64,000 nucleotides of DNA from Streptomyces humi (GTDB lineage Bacteria; Actinomycetota; Actinomycetes; Streptomycetales; Streptomycetaceae), in contig NZ_LBMU02000021.1 of the NCBI RefSeq assembly GCF_001005085.2, forward strand, positions 1-64,000, written 5' to 3'. The notes under the pieces are model-generated. The model had not been told where the DNA came from and ran no database searches. It saw only the letters and a program-made list of their open reading frames with translations. Positions 54,455 to 64,000 of this stretch are shown piece by piece. A program made the translations under genes and the position numbers. Positions within the stretch are counted from its first letter, which is position 1. Every line of letters starts with the position of its first letter.

Positions 54455-56022
54455 TTGGCCGCCTCCGCCTCGGGCTTGGGGTCGGTCTTGTGTACGTCCG
54501 ACATGGTCTGCTTGACCGCCGGGTTGACGATGTCCGTGACGGGCTTCGGGTAGACGCCCAGGAAGATCAGCAGAACGATCAGCGGGGCGACGACCACGAG
54601 TTCACGCGCGCGCAGGTCAGGCATTGCGGAGACCTCCGGTTTCACCGGGCCCGTCATCGTCCGCTGGTAGAGGACGAGGGTGTAGAGCGCGGCGAGGACG
54701 ATGCCGAAGGTGGCGACGATCCCGATGGCCGGGTAGCGCGTGAACGTGCCGACCAGGACGAGGAACTCACTCACGAAGGGGGCGAGTCCCGGCAGGGACA
54801 GTGTGGCCAGGCCGCCGATCAGGAAGGTGCCGGCGAGCACCGGGGCGACCTTCTGCACGCCGCCGTAGTCCGCGATGAGGCGCGAGCCGCGGCGGGAGAT
54901 CAGGAAGCCGGCGACCAGCATCAGGGCGGCCGTGGAGATGCCGTGGTTGACCATGTAGAGGGTGGCGCCGGACTGGCCCTGGCTGGTCATCGCGAAGATG
55001 CCCAGGATGATGAAGCCGAAGTGCGAGATCGACGCGTAGGCGACCAGGCGCTTGATGTCGCGCTGGCCGACGGCGAGCAGCGCGCCGTAGATGATGCCGA
55101 TCACGGCGAGGACGAGGATGACGGGTGTCGCCCACTTCGACGCCTCCGGGAACAGCTGGAGGCAGTAGCGGAGCATCGCGAACGTGCCGACCTTGTCGAC
55201 CACGGCGGTGATGAGGACGGCGACGGGGGCCGTGGACTCCTGCATGGCGTTGGGCAGCCAGGTGTGCAGCGGCCACAGCGGCGCCTTCACCGCGAAGGCG
55301 AAGAAGAAACCGAGGAACAGCCAGCGTTCGGTGCTGGTCGCCATGTGCAGCGAGCCGTTCGCACGGGCCTGGGCGATCTCCGTGAGGGAGAAGTTCCCGG
55401 CGACCACGTAGAGGCCGATGACCGCGGCCAGCATGATCAGTCCGCCGACCAGGTTGTAGAGGAGGAACTTCACGGCGGCGTACGACCGTTGCGTGGACGC
55501 CGCTTCCTCGCCGTGCTCATGGGCGCGGTCGCCGAAGCCGCCGATGAGGAAGTACATCGGGATCAGCATGGCTTCGAAGAAGATGTAGAACAGGAAGACG
55601 TCGGTGGACTCGAAGGAGATGATCACCATCGCCTCGACGGCCAGGATCAGGGCGAAGAAGCCCTGAGTGGGCCGCCACCGCTTGCTGCCGGTCTCCAGCG
55701 GGTCGGCGTCGTGCCAGCCCGCCAGGACGATGAACGGGATCAGCAGGGCGGTCAGGGCGATGAGGACGGCGGCGATGCCGTCCACACCCAGGTCGTACCT
55801 GACCCCGAAGTCCGCGATCCAGGGGTGGGATTCGGTGAGCTGGTAGCGGGCGCCGTCCGGGTCGAAGCGGACCAGGACGACGACTGCCAGCACCAGCGTG
55901 GCCAGCGAGACCACCAGCGCGAGCCATTTGGCGGCGGTGCGCCGGGCGGCCGGTACGGCGGCCGTGGCGATCGCTCCGACGGCCGGGAGGGCCGCCGTCG
56001 CTGTCAGCAGAGGAAAGGACAT
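54451..56022 (-). CDS. nuoM: NADH-quinone oxidoreductase subunit M (complete cluster)
   Basis: A 523-residue antiporter-like subunit with YDLGVDGIAAVLIALTALLI, FYIFFEAMLIPMYFLIGGFG (conserved Glu), KAPLWPLHTWLPNAMQEST and VAYASISHFGFIILGIFAMT. ATG at 56022 (MSFPLLTATAAL) is the right start; the open frame runs on far upstream only as a shadow of nuoL. It begins six bases after the nuoL stop. Confidence 0.93.
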   Translation of the reverse strand: MSFPLLTATAALPAVGAIATAAVPAARRTAAKWLALVVSLATLVLAVVVLVRFDPDGARYQLTESHPWIADFGVRYDLGVDGIAAVLIALTALLIPFIVLAGWHDADPLETGSKRWRPTQGFFALILAVEAMVIISFESTDVFLFYIFFEAMLIPMYFLIGGFGDRAHEHGEEAASTQRSYAAVKFLLYNLVGGLIMLAAVIGLYVVAGNFSLTEIAQARANGSLHMATSTERWLFLGFFFAFAVKAPLWPLHTWLPNAMQESTAPVAVLITAVVDKVGTFAMLRYCLQLFPEASKWATPVILVLAVIGIIYGALLAVGQRDIKRLVAYASISHFGFIILGIFAMTSQGQSGATLYMVNHGISTAALMLVAGFLISRRGSRLIADYGGVQKVAPVLAGTFLIGGLATLSLPGLAPFVSEFLVLVGTFTRYPAIGIVATFGIVLAALYTLVLYQRTMTGPVKPEVSAMPDLRARELVVVAPLIVLLIFLGVYPKPVTDIVNPAVKQTMSDVHKTDPKPEAEAAK

Positions 56023-56027
56023 CGGTA

Positions 56028-57980
56028 TCAGACCGCCCTCATCAGCAGGGTCGCGGCGACCAGCAGGGCCGCGCCGCCGAACATCGAGACCGCGTACGAG
56101 CGCGCGTAGCCGTTCTGGAGCTTGCGCAGCCGGCCGGAGAGTCCGCCGAAGCCCGCCGCCGTGCCGTTGACGACCCCGTCGACCAGGGTGTGGTCGACGT
56201 ACACCAGGGAGCGTGTGAGGTGTTCGCCGCCGCGGACCAGGACGACGTGGTTGAAGTCGTCCTGGAGGAGGTCGCGGCGGGCCGCGCGGGTGAGCAGCGA
56301 GCCGCGCGGGGCGACGGCCGGGACGGGCCGGCGGCCGTACTGCACGTAGGCGATGCCGACGCCGATGACCAGGCAGACCATGGTGGCGCCGGTGACGGTG
56401 GCCGCGCTGAGCGGGGAGTCGCCCTCGCTGTGGCCGGTGACCGGCTCCAGCCAGTGCAGGAAGCGGTCGCCGATGCTGAAGAAGGCACCTCCGAACACGG
56501 AGCCGACCGCCAGCACGATCATGGGGATGGTCATGACCTTCGGGGACTCGTGCGGGTGCGGTTCCGCGTGCTCGCCGTGGTGTTCGGCGGCCGGTTCGGC
56601 GCTGGGCGCCTGCGGGGAGCGGGTGGGCTGGTTGCGCCAGCGCTCCTCGCCGAAGAACGTCATCAGCATCACGCGCGTCATGTAGAAGGCGGTGATCGCG
56701 GCACCCAGCAGGGCGCAGGCGCCGAGGATCCAGCCCTCGGTGCCGCCCTTGGCGAACGCCGCCTCGATGATCTTGTCCTTGGAGAAGAAGCCGGACAGGC
56801 CCGGGAAGCCGATGATCGCGAGGTAGCCGAGGCCGAAGGTGATGAAGGTGACCGGCATGTACTTGCGCAGGCCCCCGTACTTGCGCATGTCGACCTCGTC
56901 GTTCATGCCGTGCATGACGGAGCCGGCGCCGAGGAAGAGCCCGGCCTTGAAGAAGCCGTGCGTCACCAGGTGCATGATGGCGAAGACGTAGCCGATGGGG
57001 CCGAGGCCGGCGGCGAGGACCATGTAGCCGATCTGCGACATGGTCGAGCCGGCGAGCGCCTTCTTGATGTCGTCCTTGGCGCAACCGACGATCGCACCGA
57101 AGAGCAGCGTGACGGCGCCGACGACGGTGACGACGAGCTGGGCGTCGGGGGCCGCGTTGAAGACGTCGCCCGAGCGGACGATCAGGTAGACGCCGGCGGT
57201 CACCATGGTCGCCGCGTGGATGAGGGCGGAGACCGGGGTGGGGCCCTCCATGGCGTCCCCGAGCCAGGACTGCAACGGGACCTGGGCGGACTTGCCGCAC
57301 GCGGCGAGCAGCAGCATCAGGCCGATCGCGGTGAGCTTGCCCTCGGAGGCGTCGCCGACGTGGCTGAACACCGGCCCGAAGGCGAAGGTGCCGAACGTCG
57401 TGAACATCAGCATGATCGCGATCGACAGGCCCATGTCGCCGACGCGGTTGACCAGGAAGGCCTTCTTCGCCGCGGTCGCCGCGCTGGGCTTGTGCTGCCA
57501 GAAGCCGATCAGCAGGTAGGAGGCGAGACCGACGCCCTCCCAGCCGACGTACAGCAGCAGGTAGTTGTCGGCGAGGACGAGCAGCAGCATCGCCGCGAGG
57601 AACAGGTTGAGGTAACCGAAGAAGCGGCGGCGGCGCTCGTCGTGCTCCATGTACCCGATCGAGTACACGTGGATGAGCGAGCCGACGCCGGTGATCAGCA
57701 GGACGAACGTCATCGACAGCTGGTCGAGGCGGAACGTGACGTCCGCCTGGAAGCTGCCGACGGAGATCCACGTCCACAGGTGCTGGGTGAGTGTGCGGTG
57801 TTCGGCGTTCCTGCCCAGCAGGTCGGCGAAGAGGATCACGCCGAACACGAAGGACGCCGTCGACAGGAGCGTGCCGATCCAGTGGCCCACGCCGTCCAGA
57901 CGGCGGCCGCCGAGCAGGAGGACGGCCGCTCCCAGCAGGGGCGCCGCGATCAGCAGCGCGATCAGGTTCTCTGCGTTCAT
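56028..57980 (-). CDS. nuoL: NADH-quinone oxidoreductase subunit L (complete cluster)
   Basis: A 650-residue subunit of the distal membrane arm. [60 protein letters not shown] and [13 protein letters not shown] identify it. A His/Glu-rich loop ([20 protein letters not shown], about residues 465-490) is a species-type insertion. It starts 15 bases after nuoK. Confidence 0.94.
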   Translation of the reverse strand: MNAENLIALLIAAPLLGAAVLLLGGRRLDGVGHWIGTLLSTASFVFGVILFADLLGRNAEHRTLTQHLWTWISVGSFQADVTFRLDQLSMTFVLLITGVGSLIHVYSIGYMEHDERRRRFFGYLNLFLAAMLLLVLADNYLLLYVGWEGVGLASYLLIGFWQHKPSAATAAKKAFLVNRVGDMGLSIAIMLMFTTFGTFAFGPVFSHVGDASEGKLTAIGLMLLLAACGKSAQVPLQSWLGDAMEGPTPVSALIHAATMVTAGVYLIVRSGDVFNAAPDAQLVVTVVGAVTLLFGAIVGCAKDDIKKALAGSTMSQIGYMVLAAGLGPIGYVFAIMHLVTHGFFKAGLFLGAGSVMHGMNDEVDMRKYGGLRKYMPVTFITFGLGYLAIIGFPGLSGFFSKDKIIEAAFAKGGTEGWILGACALLGAAITAFYMTRVMLMTFFGEERWRNQPTRSPQAPSAEPAAEHHGEHAEPHPHESPKVMTIPMIVLAVGSVFGGAFFSIGDRFLHWLEPVTGHSEGDSPLSAATVTGATMVCLVIGVGIAYVQYGRRPVPAVAPRGSLLTRAARRDLLQDDFNHVVLVRGGEHLTRSLVYVDHTLVDGVVNGTAAGFGGLSGRLRKLQNGYARSYAVSMFGGAALLVAATLLMRAV

Positions 57981-57995
57981 ACGGTCCAGCGCCCC

Positions 57996-58295
57996 TTACA
58001 GCTTCATCAGGCTGGCGTCGTCGACCGAGGCCGAGTGGCGGGTACGGAACAGCGACACGATGATCGCGAGCCCGACCACGACCTCCGCGGCGGCGACGAC
58101 CATCGTGAAGAAGGCGATGATCTGGCCGTCGAGATTGCCGTGCATCCGGGAGAAGACGACGAACGCGAGGTTGCAGGCGTTGAGCATCAGCTCGATGCAC
58201 ATGAAGACGACGATTGCGTTTCGTCTGATCAGCACACCGGTGGCGCCGATCGTGAACAACAGGGCGGCGAGGTAGAGGTAGTAGACCGGGTTCAC
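57996..58295 (-). CDS. nuoK: NADH-quinone oxidoreductase subunit K (complete cluster)
   Basis: A 99-residue subunit of normal length with three membrane helices, [20 protein letters not shown] (conserved Glu) and [23 protein letters not shown] at 58295 overlaps the nuoJ stop by four bases. Confidence 0.94.
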   Translation of the reverse strand: MNPVYYLYLAALLFTIGATGVLIRRNAIVVFMCIELMLNACNLAFVVFSRMHGNLDGQIIAFFTMVVAAAEVVVGLAIIVSLFRTRHSASVDDASLMKL

Positions 58296-59134
58296 TTCGA
58301 CGCCTCCTCGCTCTGCTTGCGGTGGGCGGGTTCGACCGGGGTGCGCTCCAGCCGTTCCTCCGCGCGCTGCTCCAGGGCCCGCAGGTCGTTGAGGGCCTCC
58401 GTCGACACGTCACGGACCTGGCCGCGGTCGCGCAGCGTCTTGCTGACCGTGAGCTCCGACGGGGTGCCGTCGGGCAGCAGGCCCGCGACGTCCACGGCGT
58501 TGTGCCGGGCGTAGACGCCGGGGGCCGGCAGCGGCGGTACGTGCTTGCCCTCGCGGACCCGCTGTTCGGCCAGCTCGCGCTGGGTCTTGGGGCGTTCGGT
58601 GCGCTCGCGGTGGGTGAGCACCATGGCGCCGACGGCCGCGGTGATGAGCAGGGCGCCGGTGATTTCGAAGGCGAACACGTACTTGGTGAAGATGAGGGCG
58701 GCGAGGCCCTGCACATTGCCGTTGGCGTTGGCCTGGCCGGTGCCGTTGAACTGCTTCAGGGAGGCGTTGGCGATGCCCGCGAGGAGCAGGACGCCGAAGC
58801 CGACCCCGCACAGAAGGGCCAGCCAGCGCTGGCCCTTGATGGTCTCCTTCAGGGAGTCGGCGGCGGTCACGCCGACCAGCATCACCACGAAGAGGAACAG
58901 CATCATGATCGCGCCGGTGTAGACGACGATCTGCACGATCCCGAGGAAGTAGGCGCCGTTGGCGAGGTAGAACACCGCCAGGATGATCATCGTGCCGGCG
59001 AGTGAGAGCGCGCTGTGCACGGCCTTCTTCATGAAGACGGTGGACAGGGCGCCGATCACGGCGACGGTGCCGAGGACCCAGAACTGGAAGGCCTCACCGG
59101 TGGAGGTGGTGTAGGCGGCGAGTTGCGGGCTCAT
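58292..59134 (-). CDS. nuoJ: NADH-quinone oxidoreductase subunit J (complete cluster)
   Basis: A 280-residue membrane subunit. [20 protein letters not shown] and [20 protein letters not shown] are typical of NuoJ. After the fifth helix ([20 protein letters not shown]) it carries about 95 residues of hydrophilic tail, as is common in actinobacteria. It overlaps both nuoI and nuoK by four bases. Confidence 0.93.
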   Translation of the reverse strand: MSPQLAAYTTSTGEAFQFWVLGTVAVIGALSTVFMKKAVHSALSLAGTMIILAVFYLANGAYFLGIVQIVVYTGAIMMLFLFVVMLVGVTAADSLKETIKGQRWLALLCGVGFGVLLLAGIANASLKQFNGTGQANANGNVQGLAALIFTKYVFAFEITGALLITAAVGAMVLTHRERTERPKTQRELAEQRVREGKHVPPLPAPGVYARHNAVDVAGLLPDGTPSELTVSKTLRDRGQVRDVSTEALNDLRALEQRAEERLERTPVEPAHRKQSEEASK

Positions 59135-59739
59135 GCCTCCACCTCCTCTTCCCGGTCCTCGGGCTTCTCGCCCTTGGAGACGGCGACCTGGCGTACGGTC
59201 CCGGGCGCGGCCTCGGTGACCAGGCCCCGGTAGTAGTCCTGTTCATCGGTCCCCGGGAAGATCGCGTGCGGGGAGTCGACCATGCCCTCTTCGAGGCCGG
59301 CGAGCAGCTGTTCCTTGGTGTAGATGAGGTTGGCGCGGCTGCTGTCGGCCAGTTCGAACTCGTTGGTCATCGTCAGCGCGCGCGTGGGGCACGCTTCGAT
59401 GCACAGGCCGCACAGGATGCAGCGGGCGTAGTTGATCTGGTAGACGCGGCCGTAGCGCTCGCCCGGCGAGTAGCGTTCCTCGTCGGTGTTGTCCGCGCCC
59501 TCCACGTAGATGGCGTCGGCGGGGCAGGCCCAGGCGCACAGTTCGCAGCCGACGCACTTCTCCAGGCCGTCCGGATGGCGGTTGAGCTGGTGCCGTCCGT
59601 GGAACCGCGGGGCCGTGGTCTTCTTCTGCTCCGGGTACTGCTCGGTCAGCCGCTTCTTGAACATGGCCTTGAAGGTCACGCCGAAGCCGGCCACGGGGTT
59701 CTGGAAACCGGGCTTGGTCTCCTTGGGCTCCTCAGCCAT
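59131..59739 (-). CDS. nuoI: NADH-quinone oxidoreductase subunit I (complete cluster)
   Basis: A 202-residue ferredoxin-type subunit with two [4Fe-4S] motifs, [20 protein letters not shown] and [36 protein letters not shown] precedes the first, as in other NuoI. ATG at 59739 ([12 protein letters not shown]) is chosen; upstream in-frame sequence lies in the end of nuoH, which it overlaps by eight bases. Confidence 0.93.
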   Translation of the reverse strand: MAEEPKETKPGFQNPVAGFGVTFKAMFKKRLTEQYPEQKKTTAPRFHGRHQLNRHPDGLEKCVGCELCAWACPADAIYVEGADNTDEERYSPGERYGRVYQINYARCILCGLCIEACPTRALTMTNEFELADSSRANLIYTKEQLLAGLEEGMVDSPHAIFPGTDEQDYYRGLVTEAAPGTVRQVAVSKGEKPEDREEEVEA

Positions 59740-61096
59740 CGGACGCCTCCTTTCCATCCGAAGATCCGTCACTGACAGTGTCCGTGCCGCCACTGACAAT
59801 CAGCTCCCGCTCCCTGCGGGGGCTGCGCCGGGGCACCGGCGGCAACTCCTGGCCGGGCAGCGGCGGTACCGGGAATCCGCCCGCCATCGGGTCGAACCCG
59901 GCCGGCTCCGCGACGGGCCGTCCGTCCTCCTTGCCCTTGTCGCGGAAGATGTCCACGACGAAGGACAGGAGCAGCAGGGCGAGCACTCCGCCGCCGACGT
60001 ACAGGGCGATGTCGGCGAAGCCGTAGTTCTCGTTGCGAAGGGTCCGTACGGTCGCGACGAGCATCAGCCAGACGACGGAGACCGGGATGAGGACCTTCCA
60101 GCCGAGCTTCATCAGCTGGTCGTAGCGCACGCGCGGGAGCGTGCCCCGCACCCAGACGAAGACGAACAGCAGCACGACGACCTTGGCGACGAACCAGAGC
60201 ATCGGCCACCAGCCGTGGTTGGCGCCCGCCCAGACGGTGCTGATCGGCCAGGGGGCCCGCCAGCCGCCGAGGAACAGCGTGGTCGACACGGCCGAGACGG
60301 TCACCATGTTGACGTACTCGGCGAGCATGAACATCGCGAACTTGATCGACGAGTACTCGGTGTTGAAGCCGCCGACGAGGTCGCCCTCGGACTCGGGCAT
60401 GTCGAAGGGGGCGCGGTTGGTCTCGCCGATCATGGTGACGACGTACAGGATGAACGAGACCGGCAGCAGCAGGATGTACCAGCGGTTCTGCTGCTGGGCG
60501 ACGATCGTGGACGTCGACATCGACCCGGAGTACAGGAACACCGAGGCGAACGCGGCGCCCATGGCGATCTCGTAGGAGATCATCTGCGCGCAGGAGCGCA
60601 GACCGCCGAGGAGTGGGTACGTCGACCCGGAGCTCCAGCCGGCCAGGACGATGCCGTAGATGCCGACGGAGGCGACCGCGAGGATGTACAGCATCGCGAT
60701 CGGCAGGTCGGTGAGCTGCATCGTGGTGCGATGGCCGAAGATCGAGATCTCGTTGTCGGCGGGGCCGAACGGGATGACCGCGATGGCCATGAACGCCGGG
60801 ATGGCAGCGACGATCGGCGCCAGGATGTAGACGGCCTTGTCGGCGCGTTTGACGACCAGGTCTTCCTTGAGCATCAGCTTGATGCCGTCGGCGAGCGACT
60901 GGAGCATGCCCCAGGGGCCGTGCCGGTTGGGGCCGACGCGCAACTGCATCCAGGCGACGACCTTGCGCTCCATCACGATGGAGATCAGCACGGTCACCAT
61001 CAGGAAGGCGAAGCAGAAGACGGCCTTGATGACGACCAGCCACCAGGGGTCGCGGCCGAACATCGAGAGGTCTTCAGCGGCGAGGTACGGGCTCAT
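59732..61096 (-). CDS. nuoH: NADH-quinone oxidoreductase subunit H (complete cluster)
   Basis: A 454-residue membrane subunit with [60 protein letters not shown] (the quinone-chamber loop) and [21 protein letters not shown] Pro/Arg-rich tail of about 90 residues follows the last helix. The paralogue at 13311-14279 lacks this tail. It overlaps nuoG by four bases. Confidence 0.94.
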   Translation of the reverse strand: MSPYLAAEDLSMFGRDPWWLVVIKAVFCFAFLMVTVLISIVMERKVVAWMQLRVGPNRHGPWGMLQSLADGIKLMLKEDLVVKRADKAVYILAPIVAAIPAFMAIAVIPFGPADNEISIFGHRTTMQLTDLPIAMLYILAVASVGIYGIVLAGWSSGSTYPLLGGLRSCAQMISYEIAMGAAFASVFLYSGSMSTSTIVAQQQNRWYILLLPVSFILYVVTMIGETNRAPFDMPESEGDLVGGFNTEYSSIKFAMFMLAEYVNMVTVSAVSTTLFLGGWRAPWPISTVWAGANHGWWPMLWFVAKVVVLLFVFVWVRGTLPRVRYDQLMKLGWKVLIPVSVVWLMLVATVRTLRNENYGFADIALYVGGGVLALLLLSFVVDIFRDKGKEDGRPVAEPAGFDPMAGGFPVPPLPGQELPPVPRRSPRRERELIVSGGTDTVSDGSSDGKEASDG

Positions 61097-63597
61097 GCCT
61101 CCACCTCCTTGGGGGCCTCACCGGCGGTGGCCGCCGGGCCGATGCGGACGAGGGAGCCGGGCTGCGTCCCGGTGTCGGAGGCGACGCCGCCGCCCACCGA
61201 GTTCAGCGGGAGCCAGACCACGCGGTCCGGCATCTCGGTGATCCGGAGCGGGAGCTCGACGCTGCCGGCGGGTCCGGTGACGGCGATGAGACCGCCGTCC
61301 TCGACGCCCGCCTCCGCTGCCGTCGCCGCGGACACGCGCGCGTGGGCGGCGTGCCGGGTACCGGCCAGCGCTTCGTCGCCCTCCTGGAGGACGCCCTGGT
61401 CGAGGAGGAGCCGGTGCCCGGCGAGCACGGCCTCTCCCACGGCCGGTCGCGGCAGCGGTGTGCCGGTCTCCAGCGGATCCGAGGCCTTCGACCCGTCCCA
61501 GGCGCCGAGCCGGTCCAGCTCCGCGCGCGTGGTGCGCAGGTCGGGCAGACCGAGGTGGACGTCCATGGCGTCGGCGAGCATGTGCAGCACGCGCGTGTCG
61601 GTGGGAGGGAGCCGCCGGGTCATCTGGTCGGGCTTGAGGGCGGCCTCGAAGAGACGCGCCCTGCCCTCCCAGTTGAGGAAGGTGCCGGCCTTCTCTGCGA
61701 CGGCGGCGACCGGGAGGACGACGTCGGCGTGCTCGGTGACCTCGCTGGGCCGCAGCTCCAGGGAGACCAGGAAACCCACGGCTTCGAGTGCCTCACGCGC
61801 GCGTGCCGGGTCGGGCAGGTCGGCGACCTCCACGCCCGCGACCAGCAGCGCGGAGAGTTCGCCGCGGGCGGCGGCCTCGACGATCTGGCCGGTGTCGCGG
61901 CCGTAGCGTAGTGGGAGTTCGGACACGCCCCAGACAGCGGCGACCTCCTCACGCGCGCGCGGGTCGGTGGCCGGGCGGCCGCCCGGCAGCAGCGACGGCA
62001 GCGCGCCCGCCTCGATCGCGCCGCGCTCGCCGGCCCGGCGCGGGATCCACACCAGCCGGGCGCCGGTGGCGGTGGCGGCCCGTACGGCGGCGGTGAGTCC
62101 GCCGGCGACCGACGCCAGCCGCTCGCCTACGACGATGACCGCGCCGTCGGCGCGCAGTGCCTCGGCGGCCTGGGTGCCGGACTCCTCCAGGCCGACGCCG
62201 CCGGCGAGGGCGTCCAGCCATTCGGTCTCGGTGCCGGGTGCGGCGGGCAGCAGGGTGCCGCCGGCCTTCTCCAGCCCGCGCGTGACGTGCGTGGCGAGCG
62301 CGTACACCTTCTGCTTGCGCTTGCGCCAGGCCTTGCGCAGCCGCAGGAAGACACCGGGTGCCTCCTCCTCCGACTCGAAGCCGACCAGCAGGACGGCGGG
62401 CGCCTTCTCCAGGGCGGTGTAGGTGACGCCCGTGCCGTCGAGGTCACGGCCGCGGCCGGCGATCCGCGCGGCCAGGAAGTCGGCCTCCTCGCTGCTGTGC
62501 ACGCGCGCGCGGAAGTCGATGTCGTTGGTGTCGAGCGCCACGCGCGCGAACTTGCTGTACGCGTAGGCGTCCTCGACGGTGAGCCGGCCGCCGGTGAGGA
62601 CGCCGGCCCGGGAGCGGGCGGCGGCCAGGCCCCGGGCGGCGGCTTCGAGGGCCTCCGGCCAGGAGGCCGGTTCGAGGACGCCCTGGGCGCCTCGGACCAG
62701 CGGGGTCTCCAGGCGGTCCTTCTGCTGCGCGTACCGGAACGCGAAGCGTCCCTTGTCGCAGATCCACTCCTCGTTGACCTCGGGGTCGTTGGCGGCGAGC
62801 CGCCGCATGACCTTGCCGCGCCGGTGGTCGGTGCGGGTGGCGCAGCCGCCCGAGCAGTGCTCGCACACGGACGGCGAGGAGATCAGGTCGAAGGGACGGG
62901 AGCGGAAGCGATACGCCGCCGAGGTCAGCGCGCCCACCGGGCAGATCTGGATGGTGTTCCCGGAGAAGTACGACTCGAACGGGTCACCCTCGCCGGTGCC
63001 GACCTGCTGGAGCGCGCCACGTTCCAGGAGCTCGATCATGGGGTCGCCGGCGACCTGGTTGGAGAACCGGGTGCAGCGCGCGCACAGGACGCACCGTTCG
63101 CGGTCGAGGAGCACCTGGGTGGAGATCGGGAGGGGCTTCTCGTAGGTGCGCTTCCTGCCGTCGAAACGGGACTCGGCGTTGCCGTGGGACATCGCCTGGT
63201 TTTGCAGGGGGCACTCGCCGCCCTTGTCGCAGACCGGGCAGTCCAGGGGGTGGTTGATGAGCAGCAGCTCCATCACCCCGTGCTGGGCCTTCTCGGCGAC
63301 GGGGGAGGTGAGGTGGGTTTTCACCACCATGCCGTCCGTGCAGGTGATCGTGCAGGAGGCCATGGGCTTGCGCTGGCCCTCGACCTCGACGATGCACTGC
63401 CGGCAGGCGCCGACCGGGTCCAGCAGGGGGTGGTCGCAGAAGCGCGGGATCTCGATGCCGAGTTGCTCGGCGGCGCGGATGACGAGGGTGCCCTTGGGCA
63501 CGCTGATCTCGGCGCCGTCGATCGTCAGCGTGACGAGGTCCTCCGGCGGGACCGCCGCCGTTCCCCCCGAGGAGGGGGAACTCGTGGTCACGGTCAT
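61093..63597 (-). CDS. nuoG: NADH-quinone oxidoreductase subunit G (complete cluster)
   Basis: An 834-residue iron-sulfur subunit of the peripheral arm. The [2Fe-2S] site is [20 protein letters not shown] with the later Cys in SCTITC. The His-ligated cluster is [20 protein letters not shown], then [18 protein letters not shown] and the N7-type or molybdopterin-domain cluster [19 protein letters not shown]. The rest is a molybdopterin oxidoreductase-like fold without cofactor function. ATG at 63597 is chosen; it overlaps the nuoF stop by four bases. Confidence 0.94.
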   Translation of the reverse strand: MTVTTSSPSSGGTAAVPPEDLVTLTIDGAEISVPKGTLVIRAAEQLGIEIPRFCDHPLLDPVGACRQCIVEVEGQRKPMASCTITCTDGMVVKTHLTSPVAEKAQHGVMELLLINHPLDCPVCDKGGECPLQNQAMSHGNAESRFDGRKRTYEKPLPISTQVLLDRERCVLCARCTRFSNQVAGDPMIELLERGALQQVGTGEGDPFESYFSGNTIQICPVGALTSAAYRFRSRPFDLISSPSVCEHCSGGCATRTDHRRGKVMRRLAANDPEVNEEWICDKGRFAFRYAQQKDRLETPLVRGAQGVLEPASWPEALEAAARGLAAARSRAGVLTGGRLTVEDAYAYSKFARVALDTNDIDFRARVHSSEEADFLAARIAGRGRDLDGTGVTYTALEKAPAVLLVGFESEEEAPGVFLRLRKAWRKRKQKVYALATHVTRGLEKAGGTLLPAAPGTETEWLDALAGGVGLEESGTQAAEALRADGAVIVVGERLASVAGGLTAAVRAATATGARLVWIPRRAGERGAIEAGALPSLLPGGRPATDPRAREEVAAVWGVSELPLRYGRDTGQIVEAAARGELSALLVAGVEVADLPDPARAREALEAVGFLVSLELRPSEVTEHADVVLPVAAVAEKAGTFLNWEGRARLFEAALKPDQMTRRLPPTDTRVLHMLADAMDVHLGLPDLRTTRAELDRLGAWDGSKASDPLETGTPLPRPAVGEAVLAGHRLLLDQGVLQEGDEALAGTRHAAHARVSAATAAEAGVEDGGLIAVTGPAGSVELPLRITEMPDRVVWLPLNSVGGGVASDTGTQPGSLVRIGPAATAGEAPKEVEA

Positions 63598-64000
63598 GCG
63601 TTCACCTCCGGGCGGTCCGCCCAGGCCGTCGACTTGGCCGGGTCGAAGGGGCAGCCCCGGCCCGTGATGTGCTGTTCGTACTCCTCGCGGAAGTACTTCA
63701 GCGAGGAGAAGATGGGGGAAGCGGCGCCGTCGCCGAGGGCGCAGAAGGACTTGCCGTTGATGTTGTCGGCGATGTCGTTCAGCTTGTCCAGGTCGGACAT
63801 GACGCCCTTGCCGGCCTCGATGTCGCGCAGCAGTTGCACCAGCCAGTAGGTGCCTTCGCGGCAGGGGGTGCACTTGCCGCAGGACTCGTGGGCGTAGAAC
63901 TCGGTCCAGCGGGTGACGGCGCGGACCACGCAGGTGGTCTCGTCGAAGCACTGGAGTGCTTTGGTGCCGAGCATGGAGCCCGCGGCGCCGACTCCCTCGT
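63594..64000 (-). CDS. nuoF: NADH-quinone oxidoreductase subunit F, C-terminal part (cut by window edge)
   Basis: The visible 135 codons are the C-terminal domain of the NADH/FMN-binding subunit. They include the N3 [4Fe-4S] ligands in [20 protein letters not shown] and the last Cys in [20 protein letters not shown]. The coding frame continues beyond an internal ATG at 63974 to the window end ([19 protein letters not shown]), so the start is outside the window. With nuoG through nuoN it makes the NADH-oxidising form of complex I, unlike the partial cluster. Confidence 0.93.
   Translation of the reverse strand, partial: EGVGAAGSMLGTKALQCFDETTCVVRAVTRWTEFYAHESCGKCTPCREGTYWLVQLLRDIEAGKGVMSDLDKLNDIADNINGKSFCALGDGAASPIFSSLKYFREEYEQHITGRGCPFDPAKSTAWADRPEVNA

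Noticed and set aside
54451..58716. Apparent 1421-residue fusion protein starting in nuoJ and ending with nuoM.
   Set aside because: Only the last 523 residues are NuoM. The upstream part is nuoL, nuoK and nuoJ read in the wrong frame.
61093..63951. Extended nuoG frame of 952 codons.
   Set aside because: The first ~118 residues are Arg-rich shadow of nuoF. NuoG starts at 63597.

Overview
The window is a high-GC actinobacterial chromosome segment, almost certainly Streptomyces. Supporting signs are the base composition and codon use, GTG starts, four-base start/stop overlaps, two complex I gene clusters about 35 kb apart, and a gene order that matches, from memory, the S. coelicolor region around SCO4562-SCO4610.

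Region 1 (1 to about 5.43 kb) is accessory DNA. It holds an IS5-family transposase cut by the window edge, a frameshifted Gly-rich gene, an RsbW-like ATPase, an internally deleted IS3-family element that keeps both terminal inverted repeats, and a large serine recombinase whose C-terminus resembles a transposase DNA-binding domain. The recombinase gene runs into a truncated yccF gene that overlaps htpX. The simplest reading is that an integrative element inserted into yccF and this is one of its two junctions.

Region 2 (5.5-17.0 kb, minus strand) has htpX and a ten-gene partial complex I cluster, nuoA-B-C-H-I-J-K-L-M-N, without nuoD, E, F or G. Its NuoC carries a very long low-complexity tail.

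Region 3 (17.3-42.7 kb) is mostly core Streptomyces functions: two paralogous histidine kinases with one LuxR-type response regulator, a 2-oxoacid:ferredoxin oxidoreductase (korAB) preceded by a coupled small ORF, an HxlR regulator divergent from a QorB-like reductase, RarD, a VOC protein, a TPR-like protein, an FMN reductase, an ABC exporter with a LolA-like secreted protein, a CHRD-DUF3455 secreted protein, a polyprenyl diphosphate synthase, an SLT-domain secreted protein behind a c-di-AMP (ydaO) riboswitch, a HAD phosphatase, an ATP-grasp enzyme, fumarylacetoacetase and an M56 peptidase. Three minus-strand genes here have their stop-codon region tandemly repeated downstream.

Region 4 (42.8-49.7 kb) is the most interesting accessory operon: a GntR/HutC regulator, a small 8-Cys ferredoxin, a TauA/SsuA-like lipoprotein with a NosL-like tail, permease, ATPase, and a 924-residue AprA-like flavoprotein fused to HEAT repeats. 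It looks like an uptake system coupled to an APS-reductase-like redox pair of unknown substrate.

Region 5 (49.8-64.0 kb) has recQ, a secreted protein, and the 3' part of the full complex I operon (nuoN back to nuoF, minus strand), which leaves the window inside nuoF.
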